Below are positions 15,677 through 25,344 of a stretch of DNA of 64,000 nucleotides, piece by piece. Location of the stretch: assembly GCF_013363975.1 (NCBI RefSeq), contig NZ_JABWGN010000019.1, forward strand, positions 123,515-187,514, given 5' to 3'. The position numbers and the translations under genes are program-made. Source of the DNA: Nonomuraea montanisoli. GTDB lineage: Bacteria; Actinomycetota; Actinomycetes; Streptosporangiales; Streptosporangiaceae. Every line of letters begins with the position of its first letter. Position 1 is the stretch's first letter. The notes under the pieces were generated by a model, which saw only the letters and a list, made by a program, of their open reading frames with translations, had not been told where the DNA came from and did no database searches.

Positions 15677-16932
15677 TGAACTTCCAAGCACCCAAAGGTG
15701 TCAAGGAGTACGTGCCGCCGCAGGTGGCGACGTTCTCCGCGATCCGCGCGGCGTTCGCGGAGACGGCCAGGCGCGCCGGCTACGCGCGCATGGAGACCGC
15801 GGTCTTCGAGGACACCCAGCTCTTCGCCCGTGGCGTCGGCGAGTCCACCGACGTCGTCAGCAAGGAGATGTACACCTTCACCGACCGCGGCGGCCGGTCG
15901 CTGACGCTGCGCCCGGAGTTCACCGCCGGCGTGCTGCGCGCGGTCCTGGAGTACGGCCTGCACCGCGGCCAGCTCCCGGTGAAGGTGTGGACCGACGGGC
16001 CGGTGTTCCGCGCCGAGGCGCCCCAGGAGGGCCGCTACCGGCAGTTCTACCAGCTCGACCTGGAGGCGATCGGCAGCGAGGACCCGGCCGTCGACGCCGA
16101 GACCATCGCGCTGGCCTGGCAGTGGTACTCCTCGATCGGCCTCACCCAGGTGCGGCTGCTGCTCAACTCGCTGGGCTGCAAGGAGTGCCGGCCGATCTAC
16201 CGGGCCCGGCTGCAGGAGTTCCTGCGCGGGCTCGACCTCGACGAGGCGACCCGGGCGCGCATCGAGATCAACCCGCTGCGGGTCCTCGACGACCGGCGCC
16301 CCGAGGTCCGCGCGCAGCTCGAAGACGCGCCCCTCATCGGCGACCACCTCTGCGCCGACTGCAAGGCCTACCACGACCGCGTCAAGCAGCTCCTGGCCGA
16401 CCTCGGCATCCCGTGGGAGGACACCCCGAGGCTCGTGCGCGGGCTCGACTACTACACCCGCACCACCTTCGAGTTCGACCACCCGCTGCTCGGCGCGCAG
16501 TCCGGCATCGGCGGCGGCGGGCGCTACGACGGGCTGTCGGAGGCGATCGGCGGGCCGCCGCTGCCCGGCATCGGCTTCGGGCTCGGGCTCGACCGCACCG
16601 TCATCGCGCTGGAGCGCGAGGGCGTAGCGCCGGCGACCCCGCCCCGCTGCGAGGTGTACGGTGTGGCGCTGGGCGAGGAGGCGGCGCGGGCCATGTTCAA
16701 GCTCCTGAGCGAGCTGCGGGCGGCCGGCGTCGCCGCCGACATGGCCTTCGGCGGCAAGGGGCTCAAGGGAGCGATGAAGGGGGCCGACCGCTCCGGCGCC
16801 CGCTTCGCGCTGATCCTGGGCGAGCGCGACCTGGCGGCCGAGGCCGTCCAACTGAAGGACCTGACCACCGCTGAGCAGACCGAGGTGCCGCTGGCCCAGG
16901 TCGTCGACGTTCTGAAAGGGAAAGTGCAGTGA
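15676..16932 (+). CDS. hisS: Histidyl-tRNA synthetase
   Basis: A class II synthetase that charges tRNA-His. Motif 2 (FRAEAPQEGRYRQFYQ), the histidine-specific LVRGLDYYTRT and GGGRYDGL, and motif 3 (GFGLGLDR) are all present. A C-terminal anticodon-binding domain follows in the usual length of 418 residues. The start ATG overlaps the preceding stop. The end overlaps aspS by four bases (GTGA). Confidence 0.96.
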   Translation: MNFQAPKGVKEYVPPQVATFSAIRAAFAETARRAGYARMETAVFEDTQLFARGVGESTDVVSKEMYTFTDRGGRSLTLRPEFTAGVLRAVLEYGLHRGQLPVKVWTDGPVFRAEAPQEGRYRQFYQLDLEAIGSEDPAVDAETIALAWQWYSSIGLTQVRLLLNSLGCKECRPIYRARLQEFLRGLDLDEATRARIEINPLRVLDDRRPEVRAQLEDAPLIGDHLCADCKAYHDRVKQLLADLGIPWEDTPRLVRGLDYYTRTTFEFDHPLLGAQSGIGGGGRYDGLSEAIGGPPLPGIGFGLGLDRTVIALEREGVAPATPPRCEVYGVALGEEAARAMFKLLSELRAAGVAADMAFGGKGLKGAMKGADRSGARFALILGERDLAAEAVQLKDLTTAEQTEVPLAQVVDVLKGKVQ

Positions 16933-18665
16933 TTCGCACGCATACGGCCGGGTCGCTCCGTGAGGAGCACGCCGGGCAGCAGGTGACGCTCGCGGGATGG
17001 GTGGCCCGGCGCCGTGACCACGGCGGTGTGGTCTTCATCGACCTGCGCGACGCCTCCGGCTCGGCGCAGGTGGTCTTCCGCGAGGAGGACCACGCCCACG
17101 ACCTGCGCGCCGAGTACTGCGTGAAGGTCGTCGGCCAGGTGCGCGTGCGCCCGGAGGGCAACGAGAACCCCGACCTGCCCACCGGCGCCATCGAGGTGGT
17201 GGCCGAGGAGGTCGAGGTGCTGAGCGAGTCGGCGCCGCTGCCGTTCCCCATCGAGGGCAACGTCGGCGTCTCCGAGGAGGCCCGCCTCAAGTACCGCTAC
17301 CTCGACATCCGCCGCCAGCAGGTCGCCCAGGCGATGCGCACCCGCTCCAAGGCCACCTACCTGGCCAACGAGGTGATGCACGAGCTCGGCTTCGTCTACG
17401 TCGAGACGCCGACGCTGACCCGCTCCACCCCGGAGGGCGCGCGCGACTTCCTCGTGCCGGTCCGCCTCCAGCCCGGCAACTGGTACGCCCTGCCGCAGTC
17501 GCCGCAGTTGTTCAAGCAGCTCCTCCAGGTCGGCGGCCTGGAGCGCTACTACCAGCTCGCCAAGTGCTACCGCGACGAGGACCTGCGCGCCGACCGGCAG
17601 CCCGAGTTCACCCAGATCGACGTCGAGATGTCCTTCGTCGACCAGGAGGACGTCATCGCGGTCGGCGAGAAGCTGATCGGCCGCCTGTGGCGCGAGGTGC
17701 TCGGCTACGAGATCCCGATGCCGCTGCCGCGGATGACCTACGCCGACGCGATGGCCCGCTACGGCTCCGACAAGCCCGACCTGCGCTTCGGCCAGGAGCT
17801 CGTCGACATGACCGACTACTTCTCCGACACCACGTTCCGGGTCTTCCAGGCCGAGTACGTCGGCGCGGTCGTCATGCCCGGCGGCGCCTCCCAGACCCGC
17901 AAGGAGCTCGACGGCTGGCAGGAGTGGGCCCGCTCGCGCGGCGCCAAGGGCCTGGCCTACGTGCTCGTGCAGCCCGACGGCACCCTCGGCGGCCCCGTCG
18001 CCAAGAACCTGTCGGAGGGCGAGCTGTCCGGCCTGGCCGCCGGGGTCAAGGCCGAGCCGGGCGACGCGATCTTCTTCGCGGCGGGCGCCCGCAACGCCTC
18101 GCGCGACCTGCTGGGCGCCGCCCGGCTGGAGATCGGCCGCCGCTGCGGGCTGATCGACGAGTCGCAGTGGTCGTTCCTGTGGGTGGTCGACGCGCCCATG
18201 TTCGAGGAGGACGGCGAGGGCGGCTGGACGGCCGTCCACCACCCGTTCACCGGCCCCAAGCCGGAGTGGGCCGACAACTTCCAGGACCACCCGGCCGAGG
18301 CCCTGGCCTACGCCTACGACATGGTCTGCAACGGCATGGAGATCGGTGGCGGCTCCATCCGTATCCACCGCGCCGAGATGCAGCAGCGCGTCTTCGACGT
18401 GCTCGGCATCTCCAAGGAGGAGGCCGAGAGCAAGTTCGGCTTCCTGCTGGAGGCGTTCAAGTACGGCCCGCCGCCGCACGGCGGCATCGCCTACGGCTGG
18501 GACCGCATCTGCATGCTGCTGTCGGGCGGCGAGTCGATCCGTGACGTCATCGCCTTCCCGAAGACGGCGTCCGGCTTCGACCCGCTCACCGGGGCTCCCA
18601 CGCCCATCACGACCGCCCAGCGCAAGGAGGCAGGTGTCGACGCCCAGCCCAAGGCCGAGGCGTAG
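16929..18665 (+). CDS. aspS: Aspartyl-tRNA synthetase
   Basis: The 578-residue bacterial-type enzyme has an N-terminal OB anticodon-binding domain (1-110) and the class II catalytic core with QSPQLFKQLL and CYRDEDLRADRQPEFTQ. A GAD-type insertion domain follows, then motif 3 AYGWDRICMLL. Whether it also charges tRNA-Asn cannot be told by eye. A strong terminator follows. Confidence 0.96.
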   Translation: MIRTHTAGSLREEHAGQQVTLAGWVARRRDHGGVVFIDLRDASGSAQVVFREEDHAHDLRAEYCVKVVGQVRVRPEGNENPDLPTGAIEVVAEEVEVLSESAPLPFPIEGNVGVSEEARLKYRYLDIRRQQVAQAMRTRSKATYLANEVMHELGFVYVETPTLTRSTPEGARDFLVPVRLQPGNWYALPQSPQLFKQLLQVGGLERYYQLAKCYRDEDLRADRQPEFTQIDVEMSFVDQEDVIAVGEKLIGRLWREVLGYEIPMPLPRMTYADAMARYGSDKPDLRFGQELVDMTDYFSDTTFRVFQAEYVGAVVMPGGASQTRKELDGWQEWARSRGAKGLAYVLVQPDGTLGGPVAKNLSEGELSGLAAGVKAEPGDAIFFAAGARNASRDLLGAARLEIGRRCGLIDESQWSFLWVVDAPMFEEDGEGGWTAVHHPFTGPKPEWADNFQDHPAEALAYAYDMVCNGMEIGGGSIRIHRAEMQQRVFDVLGISKEEAESKFGFLLEAFKYGPPPHGGIAYGWDRICMLLSGGESIRDVIAFPKTASGFDPLTGAPTPITTAQRKEAGVDAQPKAEA

Positions 18666-18691
18666 TCACAGGCCCGCACAGGCGTCCTGAG

Positions 18692-18730
18692 AGCGCCCCG
18701 CCTCCTTCAGGGAGGCGGGGCGCTTCGCTT
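18692..18730 (+). terminator. Intrinsic terminator after aspS
   Basis: A perfect 14-base stem (arms 18692-18705 and 18711-18724) with loop TTCAG, followed by TCGCTT. It closes the hisS-aspS unit. The T-run is weak, as is usual in high-GC actinobacteria. Confidence 0.8.
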
Positions 18731-18805
18731 GCGCGCCGGGAGACGGCGACGGCCGCCTCCCGGTGATGTCCGGTGAGGCGGCCGTCGACGTGGTGACGCG
18801 GTGGG

Positions 18806-19693
18806 TCACTTCACGATGACCTGCTTGATGATGACCGGGTTCTTCGGCGCGGTGGAGCCGCCGTCACCGGTGATGTCCTGGGTGTTGACGATGACGCCGT
18901 CCTTGGCGACCCGCTCGATGATGTCCAGGCCGGAGCTCACCATGCCGAGCACCGAGTACTGCGGCTCGATCTGCGCGTTCTCGTCCGACAGCGAGATCGC
19001 GAACTGGCTGCTGTTCTGCCCCGCGGCGTCCTGCGGCTGGGTCAGGAAGACCACGCCCTTGGTGTACGGGACGGCTCCGACGGCCTCGTCCTGGAAGACG
19101 TAGCCCGCGGTGCCCTGGCCGTCGGTGGGGTTCTTGCCGTCGGCCTTGGCCTTCGGGTCGCCGCACTGGAGCAGGAACAGGCCCGAGGTCTCCGGCGTCA
19201 CCAGGCGGTGGCACTTGGTGTTGTCGTAGAAGTGCTTCTTGGCCAGGAACGCCATCGAGTTGACCGAGCACGGCGTGAGGCCCGCGTCGAGGTCGATCAC
19301 GACGTTGCCGTGGTTGGTGACCAGGGTCATCGTCTTGAGCTTCGTGTTGGGCCGCTTGCCCGGCATGCCCACGTACTTCTGCGGAACGTCCGACGTGTCA
19401 CGCTTGTAGGTGCAGGTGACCGGGCCGGTGTGCGTGGGGGTGGGCTTGGCCGTGGGCAGCGCGGCCGACGGGCTGGCCGAGGCGGACGGCGTGCTCTCGG
19501 CCGCGACGTTCTTGGCCGGACCCCGGTTGACCAGGGTGGTCGCGGCGAAGATGCCGCCGGCCACCACCGCGACGGCAACGCCCGCGCCGATGAAGGTGTT
19601 CCGCCGCGCCTTGGCGGACTGCGCGGCGGCACGCTCCGCCTGCCGCTCCTTGTGCTCCCGCGCCAGCTGGCTCTGGCGGTCCTCGCCGCTCAC
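18806..19693 (-). CDS. Second membrane-anchored cyclophilin-type peptidyl-prolyl isomerase
   Basis: Paralogue of the protein at 13969-14856, with the same 295-residue length and architecture. A charged N-terminus (DRQSQLAREHKERQ) leads to one transmembrane helix, a Pro/Ser/Thr linker and the cyclophilin domain with KCHRL, LQCGDP and SSQFAIS. The active-site region is more diverged (SSQFAIS instead of GSQFFLV), so isomerase activity may be lower. The start is GTG 19693 with GGAGG eight bases upstream. The pair flanks the hisS-aspS unit. Confidence 0.88.
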   Translation of the reverse strand: MSGEDRQSQLAREHKERQAERAAAQSAKARRNTFIGAGVAVAVVAGGIFAATTLVNRGPAKNVAAESTPSASASPSAALPTAKPTPTHTGPVTCTYKRDTSDVPQKYVGMPGKRPNTKLKTMTLVTNHGNVVIDLDAGLTPCSVNSMAFLAKKHFYDNTKCHRLVTPETSGLFLLQCGDPKAKADGKNPTDGQGTAGYVFQDEAVGAVPYTKGVVFLTQPQDAAGQNSSQFAISLSDENAQIEPQYSVLGMVSSGLDIIERVAKDGVIVNTQDITGDGGSTAPKNPVIIKQVIVK

Positions 19694-19864
19694 CGGTATG
19701 TCCTCCACTTTGCCGACACATGACCTGACAACTCCGCGAATGCTACCGGCACCTGAATGTGATGGACGTAAGTGATGAAAACCGGTCAGTGTTGCGCGGC
19801 AGGTCGGAACCATATCGCGCTCCGGCACGTGTAGTTGAAATAAGGACGAAAAGGAGCCCGAGCC

Positions 19865-20344
19865 ATGTTCGACCAGATCCTGGGCCTGCCGGCGCACCCG
19901 TTGATCATCCATTTCGCCGTCGTCCTGACCCCGCTGCTCGCTGTGGTCGTCGTCGCGTACGCGCTGCTCCCGGCCCGGCGGCCGCTGCTGGCCTGGGCCC
20001 TCGTGCTGCTGTCCGTGGCCGCGCCCGCGGCCGTCTTCGCGGCCAAGGAGAGCGGCGAGCGGCTGCGTGAGGCCCGCTTCGCCGCGGCGGGGGGCGCGCT
20101 GGGGGCGCGGATCGAGACGCACGAGTCCTTCGCCGTGCCGCTGCTGCTGTCGGTCAGCGCTCTCGCGCTGGGCTCGCTGGTGCTCGTGTACGCCACCACG
20201 GCCGCGCGCGGTTCCACCCGCGACCGCTTCGGCCCTGTCGCCACGCGGGGACTGTCGGCGCTGGTCGTGGTGCTGGCCGCCGTGACCGCCTACTTCTGCT
20301 TCCGCGCGGGAGACTCCGGAGCCAGAGCCGTGTGGAGCTCCTGA
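19865..20344 (+). CDS. DUF2231-like four-helix membrane protein
   Basis: A 159-residue protein with four hydrophobic helices and the motif GLPAHPLIIHFAVVL near the N-terminus, characteristic of the DUF2231 family. The His residues in that motif could bind a cofactor, but the function of the family is unknown. The start ATG follows AAGGAGCCC. rarA begins 59 bases downstream. Confidence 0.8.
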   Translation: MFDQILGLPAHPLIIHFAVVLTPLLAVVVVAYALLPARRPLLAWALVLLSVAAPAAVFAAKESGERLREARFAAAGGALGARIETHESFAVPLLLSVSALALGSLVLVYATTAARGSTRDRFGPVATRGLSALVVVLAAVTAYFCFRAGDSGARAVWSS

Positions 20345-20403
20345 TCTCCGGACCGCTGCCCGAGGTGGACCGCTGAAGGCGGCGCACCCTGTAATCTCAC
20401 GCT

Positions 20404-21705
20404 GTGGAGAGCTTGTTCGATTCGGCGGCCGAGCAGGCCACACCTCAGCCGCTCGCGGTCCGGATGCGGCCGCGGACCCTCGACGAGGTGATCGGCCAGC
20501 GTCACTTGCTCGGCCCCGGCACCCCGCTGCGCCGCCTCGTCGAGAGCGAGGCGCCCATGTCGCTCTTCCTGTGGGGACCGCCCGGCACCGGCAAGACCAC
20601 GCTCGCCTACGTCGTCTCCAACGTCACCAAGCGCCGCTTCGTCGAGGTCTCCGCCGTCTCGGCCGGCGTCAAGGACGTCCGCGCCGCCATCGAGCAGGCC
20701 CGCAACGAGCTGGGCATGACCGGCCGGCAGACCGTGCTCTTCGTCGACGAGGTCCACCGCTTCAACAAGGCCCAGCAGGACGCCCTGCTGCCCGCCGTCG
20801 AGAACCGCTGGGTCACCTTCATCGGCGCCACCACCGAGAACCCGTTCTTCTCCGTCATCTCGCCGCTGCTGTCGCGCTCGCTGCTGCTCACGCTGGAGTC
20901 GCTGACCGACGACGACATCCGCGCCGTGCTGGAGCGGGCCGCCGCCGACGAGCGCGGGCTCGCCGGCCGCGCCACGCTGGCCCCCGAGGCGCTCGACCAC
21001 CTCGTACGGCTGGCCGGCGGCGACGCCCGCCGCTCGCTGACGTACCTGGAGGCGGCGGCCCTGCTGGAGGACGAGATCACCGTCGAGGTCGTCGAGCGGG
21101 CCGTCGACAAGGCGGCCGTCCGCTACGACCGGCAGGGCGACCAGCACTACGACGTGATCAGCGCGTTCATCAAGTCGATGCGCGGCTCCGACGCCGACGC
21201 CGCGCTCCACTACCTGGCCCGCATGGTCGAGGCGGGGGAGGACCCGCGCTTCATCGCGCGGCGCATCGTCATCTTCGCCTCCGAGGACGTCGGCATGGCC
21301 GACCCCACCTGCCTGCAGACCGCGGTGGCCGTGGCCCAGGCCGTCCAGCTCATCGGCCTGCCCGAGGCGCAGATCAACCTCGCCCACGCCGTCATCCACT
21401 GCGCGCTGGCCCCCAAGTCCAACGCCGTCGTCAAGGCCATCGGCGCGGCGGCCGGCGACGTCCGGCGCGGCCTCATCGGCCAGGTGCCCGTCCACCTGCG
21501 CGACGCCCACTACCCGGGCGCCGCCAAGCTGGGCAGCGGCGAGGGCTACAAGTACCCGCACGACTTCGACCACGGCCTCGTCCGGCAGGACTACGCGCCC
21601 GAGCAGGTGCGGCAGCGGCGCTACTACGAGCCCACCCGGCACGGCGCCGAGGCCCCGGTCGCCGACCGCTGGGCCAAGATCCGCGACTTCCTCCGGGGCT
21701 CCTGA
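20404..21705 (+). CDS. rarA: Replication-associated recombination protein RarA (MgsA)
   Basis: An AAA+ ATPase related to clamp loaders that acts at stalled replication forks. Visible are RMRPRTLDEVIGQ, Walker A GPPGTGKTT, Walker B FVDEVHRF, sensor 1 GATTENPFF, and the C-terminal tetramerisation region with FASEDVGMADP. The 433-residue length is standard. The start is GTG 20404 (VESLFDSAAEQ). In Streptomyces, as I recall, rarA is followed by rpsD and then the DUF948-alaS genes. Here the TIR genes lie in between and no rpsD is present. Confidence 0.94.
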   Translation: MESLFDSAAEQATPQPLAVRMRPRTLDEVIGQRHLLGPGTPLRRLVESEAPMSLFLWGPPGTGKTTLAYVVSNVTKRRFVEVSAVSAGVKDVRAAIEQARNELGMTGRQTVLFVDEVHRFNKAQQDALLPAVENRWVTFIGATTENPFFSVISPLLSRSLLLTLESLTDDDIRAVLERAAADERGLAGRATLAPEALDHLVRLAGGDARRSLTYLEAAALLEDEITVEVVERAVDKAAVRYDRQGDQHYDVISAFIKSMRGSDADAALHYLARMVEAGEDPRFIARRIVIFASEDVGMADPTCLQTAVAVAQAVQLIGLPEAQINLAHAVIHCALAPKSNAVVKAIGAAAGDVRRGLIGQVPVHLRDAHYPGAAKLGSGEGYKYPHDFDHGLVRQDYAPEQVRQRRYYEPTRHGAEAPVADRWAKIRDFLRGS

Positions 21706-21712
21706 ACCGCCG

Positions 21713-21784
21713 AGCCCCCGACGGGCCGGACCGCGAAGCCCCCGACGGGCCGGACCGCGGTGCCCCCGACCGGCCGGCCGGTGG
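21713..21784. repeat. 24-bp tandem repeat between rarA and the TIR gene
   Basis: Three copies of AGCCCCCGACGGGCCGGACC plus four bases (21713-21736, 21737-21760, 21761-21784) fill the gap and end exactly at the stop codon of the converging TIR gene. The third copy is degenerate. Confidence 0.85.
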
Positions 21785-24700
21785 TCAGCGGTCGCAGGAG
21801 GCGGGCGGGGGATCGCCGGCCGTCACGCCGTTCCACTCGGCGGGGGTCAGGGAGCGCCCGGCCGTGTGGCAGGCGATGCGCCGCCAGTCCGCGGGATCGA
21901 CGGGCCACAGGGCGAGCCGGCCGCCGGAGGTGGCGGTGACCAGGTGCCGGCCGTCGCGGGTGAAGGCCATGGCCGTGCCGTCCCAGGGCGTCGGGCTGGT
22001 CGCGTTCTCCGGCACGGGGAGGGGGAACGTGCCGACCAGATCCCCGGTGCCCAGCGCGGTGAGCAGGGCGACGCCGTCGGCGCGGACGCGCGCCACCAGG
22101 CCGCCGTCGGGACTCACCGCGAGGGCGCCGGCCGGGTTGCCGACACCGGGCAGGGTCCGCAGCAGCCGCCTGCCCTGGACGTCCCACAGCTCCAGAGGCC
22201 CGCTCTCGCGCTGGATGACGAGCGCGTCCCGGGCGAACACGACTCCCGAGGACCGTCCCCCTCCCACGTCGTGCGCCGCTCCCGTGAGCAGGTCGACGTA
22301 GGCCGTCCCCTCGCCGTTCAGGGCTCCCGTCACCGCGCCCGCGCCGTCCGGCCTGATGGCGGTGTTGCCCCACCAGACAACTCCGGGCACCTGGTGGAGC
22401 CGACGGACCTGCCCGGTCCGTGTGTCGTACGTGCTCACCGCTCCGGTGCTGTTCACCCCCACGAGGCGCGTGGTGCCCCGCACCTGGCGTACCTCCGGGA
22501 CCTGCGACTCCGCGGCGGGGACCCGCCACCGGGCCAGGACCCGGCCGCTCCCGTCGTCCAGCAGCCTCAGACCGGAGCGGTCGGGGCCGAGCCGCGCGAG
22601 CCGCTCGCCGAACCACAGCGGCACGTCGCTCTGCGCGTCCGCGACCTCCCCTTCGCTCCGCGACACCTCCGACAGCCCGCCCGGACCCACGTCGAACGTG
22701 GTCACGACGCGGCCGACGGCGCTGACGAGCGCGAGCCGGCGCCCGCTCGGGGAGAACTCCAGCCGCGGCGGGACGCCCGCGGTGGCGTCCTCCTCCAGGG
22801 AGGGGACCTTAGTGGCCGCGCCGAGGCGGGAGAACCGCCCCAGGTCCCACAGCACCACGTCGCTCCCCGAGGTCGAGGCCAGCCGGTCGGGGCCGCCCGC
22901 GAAGACCACGCGGTCGGTGTCGGCGTTCCCCGTGAGCTCGGCGATGACGGGGGACGGCGAGAGGCCCGGTTCCAGCGGCACCACCCGGATCGTGCCGCTC
23001 TGGGCCACCGCGGCCCGGCTGCCGTCCTCGCTGATCGCCAGGCTCTCCGCGAAGACGCGCGGCACCGTGGCCGACCGGATGACCGGCTCGGACGGACCGG
23101 TGGCCGCCCAGGTCGTCACCTCGCCGTACTTGGAGAACCCGAGGTGGCGGCCGTCGGCGGCCACCCCCAGCGTGTAGCCGCCCGCGGGGGTGCCGGTGAG
23201 GCCGGATCCGGCGAGGCGCCGCAGGCCGGGGACGGCCCGGCGCTCCCAGAGCCCGTGCATGTGGACCATCGTGATCGCCGACTCGCCGGTGAAGGCGACC
23301 CGCACGTAGACGCGGCGGAGCGTCCGCCGCTCCGTCGTCCCCCGCGCGAGGTCGTGCACGGCGAGCACGGACCGTTCCGCGCCGGGCCGTTCCTCCAGCA
23401 GCGCGACGAAGCGCCCGGAAGGCGACACGGCAGCCCTGACCGGCCAGCGGCCCGCCTCCAGGGTCACCCGCCGCCCCCGCGTCCAGACCACCGCGCTCTC
23501 GCCGTCCGCGGCGGCCGCCACGGAGCCGTCGGTGCCGGTCGCGACGTCCCAGACCGGCCGCCCGGCGGCCTTCGCCTCCTCGCGCACCTTCGTCTCCTCG
23601 GGCACCTTCGTCTCCTCGTGCACCTTCGCCTCCTCGCGCGTCCCGCAGGCGTGGCACCAGCGCACGAGCCGCCCGTCGGCCGTGCCCGCGACCACGACGC
23701 GGCCGTCACCGGACGCCGCCAGGGCCGACACCCGCGCCCCGGCGTGCAGGTAGCCCACCAGGTGCGGGGCCGCGGTCACCGCCTGGAACAGGGCCGAGCG
23801 GGTCTGCGGGTTGCGGTCCGTCCGCCAGCCCGCGACGGCGAGGAGCTGGGCGCGGTCCAGGTCGGACGGGAGCGCGGCGACCGCCTCGGCGGCGAGCTGG
23901 CGCGAGGTGGCCACCCGCGCCTGCGTCCGCGCCTCGTTCCGCTCGCCCACCGCGATCCTCGCCGCCGCCACGGCCGTCACCAGCAGGACGGTCAGGACGG
24001 TGACCATGAGGCGCACCCAGCGCATCGTCCGGCGGCGCTCGCGCAGGTGCTCGCCCACCAGGAGGTCCTTGGGCAGGCCGCGCAGCGGCGCGGCCACCGC
24101 GGCGACGAGGTCGTCGGGGATGACGAGCTCGTCCGGTACGGCAGGGCCGGTCGTGTCCGGCTCGGTCGTGTTGGGCTCGGTGGTGTCGGGCTCAGTGGTA
24201 TCCGGTTCGGTGGTGTCGGGCTCAGTGGTATCCGGTTCGGTGGTGTCGGGCTCAGTGGTATCCGGTTCGGTGGTGTCGGGCTTGGCCGTGTCGGGACCGC
24301 TGAGGCCGCTGAGGCCTTTGGGGCCCGTGAGGCCGCTGAGGTCCACCCACAGCGGCTCGTGGGGGAGCACGCCGCGCAGCGCCGCCGGCACCGCGGCCGT
24401 GGCGGCCCAGTCGCCCCGCGCCTGGTCCCAGGCGAGCCCGCCGTCGAGGGCCACCACGAGCAGCCGCCGCGGCGACCGGTGGGCCAGCCACCACGCGACC
24501 TCCCGGTCCACCCAGGGCGAGGACGCGGCCTTCGCCGAGGTCAGCAGGATGAACCAGGCGGACGCCTCCAGCGCGCGCTCGATCGACGGCCACAGCTCGG
24601 GGGCGGCGGCCAGGCTGGCCCGGTCCAGGAAGACGCGCAGGGCGCGGCTGCGGTACCAGGGCTTGGCGAAGCGCTCGACGCGCCGCTGCAGCGCCACGGC

Positions 24701-25087
24701 CAGCCGATCGTGATGGCCGTGCGCGTAGGAGACGAACGCGTCGTAACCCGGTCCGCGCGAGCCACGCCGACGCGAGCTCGTCCCCCGAGGACCCGTCCCC
24801 CGAGGATCCGTCCCCCGAGGATCCGTCCCCCGAGGGGTCGCCCACCGGAGTCCCGGCCACCGCTGGAGACCCGGCCAACTGAGGCTCGGCCAACGGGCGC
24901 CCTGCCCGAGTGAGCCCGGCCGGCGGGGGCTCGGCCGGCCCGAGCCCGGCTGACGGGAGGTCGATCGGCGCGCACCCGATGCGCGCGGGCCCGGCGCGCG
25001 CTCGGCCGATTCGCGATCACGGGATCGGCGGGGCGCGCTCGGGCGCGCGCCGCCTCCTGAAGCGACGCCGTCGTCTCCGCCGTCCAT
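21785..25087 (-). CDS. TIR domain, transmembrane helix and beta-propeller protein
   Basis: The TIR domain starts at about residue 114 (GYDAFVSYAH) and runs to about 270. It includes a RVFLDRASLAAAPELWPSI segment whose Glu is where NAD-cleaving TIR domains keep the catalytic residue. A (PDTTE)n linker follows, then a juxtamembrane helix with one transmembrane span (VRLMVTVLTVLLVTAVAAA). A large diverged WD40-like beta-propeller completes the protein and ends LALWPVDPADWRR. The TIR side is probably cytoplasmic and the propeller outside, or the reverse. The only in-frame start upstream is ATG 25087, GGAG eight bases before it, giving 1100 residues with a Pro/Arg/Ser-rich N-terminus. No start lies nearer the TIR domain. 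A signalling or anti-phage NADase role is inference. Confidence 0.8.
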   Translation of the reverse strand: MDGGDDGVASGGGARPSAPRRSRDRESAERAPGPRASGARRSTSRQPGSGRPSPRRPGSLGQGARWPSLSWPGLQRWPGLRWATPRGTDPRGTDPRGTGPRGTSSRRRGSRGPGYDAFVSYAHGHHDRLAVALQRRVERFAKPWYRSRALRVFLDRASLAAAPELWPSIERALEASAWFILLTSAKAASSPWVDREVAWWLAHRSPRRLLVVALDGGLAWDQARGDWAATAAVPAALRGVLPHEPLWVDLSGLTGPKGLSGLSGPDTAKPDTTEPDTTEPDTTEPDTTEPDTTEPDTTEPDTTEPNTTEPDTTGPAVPDELVIPDDLVAAVAAPLRGLPKDLLVGEHLRERRRTMRWVRLMVTVLTVLLVTAVAAARIAVGERNEARTQARVATSRQLAAEAVAALPSDLDRAQLLAVAGWRTDRNPQTRSALFQAVTAAPHLVGYLHAGARVSALAASGDGRVVVAGTADGRLVRWCHACGTREEAKVHEETKVPEETKVREEAKAAGRPVWDVATGTDGSVAAAADGESAVVWTRGRRVTLEAGRWPVRAAVSPSGRFVALLEERPGAERSVLAVHDLARGTTERRTLRRVYVRVAFTGESAITMVHMHGLWERRAVPGLRRLAGSGLTGTPAGGYTLGVAADGRHLGFSKYGEVTTWAATGPSEPVIRSATVPRVFAESLAISEDGSRAAVAQSGTIRVVPLEPGLSPSPVIAELTGNADTDRVVFAGGPDRLASTSGSDVVLWDLGRFSRLGAATKVPSLEEDATAGVPPRLEFSPSGRRLALVSAVGRVVTTFDVGPGGLSEVSRSEGEVADAQSDVPLWFGERLARLGPDRSGLRLLDDGSGRVLARWRVPAAESQVPEVRQVRGTTRLVGVNSTGAVSTYDTRTGQVRRLHQVPGVVWWGNTAIRPDGAGAVTGALNGEGTAYVDLLTGAAHDVGGGRSSGVVFARDALVIQRESGPLELWDVQGRRLLRTLPGVGNPAGALAVSPDGGLVARVRADGVALLTALGTGDLVGTFPLPVPENATSPTPWDGTAMAFTRDGRHLVTATSGGRLALWPVDPADWRRIACHTAGRSLTPAEWNGVTAGDPPPASCDR
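24151..24293 (-). repeat. 15/30-bp tandem repeat encoding the PDTTE linker
   Basis: Units of 15 bases alternate in two versions, so three perfect 30-base copies occur (24181-24210, 24211-24240, 24241-24270) with degenerate units on both sides. They encode about nine Pro-Asp-Thr-Thr-Glu pentapeptides between the TIR domain and the membrane helix. Confidence 0.9.
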
Positions 25088-25344
25088 GCCGCGCTCCGTC
25101 CCGGACTCCCTGAACCGTCCTGAGGACGCCCCGGGGAGCCGGGGGTCCGTCCGACGCTCCGCACCGTACGCGGGAACGCCCCACGCGACGCTCGGAACCG
25201 GCCACCCACCGGGAGCCCTAGGTTCGGGACGCTCTGCCCCTGCCGCTCTGCGCCGGCGTTCCGACCGGGCACCCTCACCTCCAGCGCTCCGAGGCGGGCC
25301 CTCCGCGCCCGACGCGCTTCCCGCAACGGAAGGCGCGGCCCGTC

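Noticed and set aside
24252..24893. 213-codon minus-strand frame with a Ser/Gly/Asp repeat N-terminus
   Set aside because: It shares the repeat DNA with the TIR gene but leaves the TIR frame, and the rest is a shadow without motifs.
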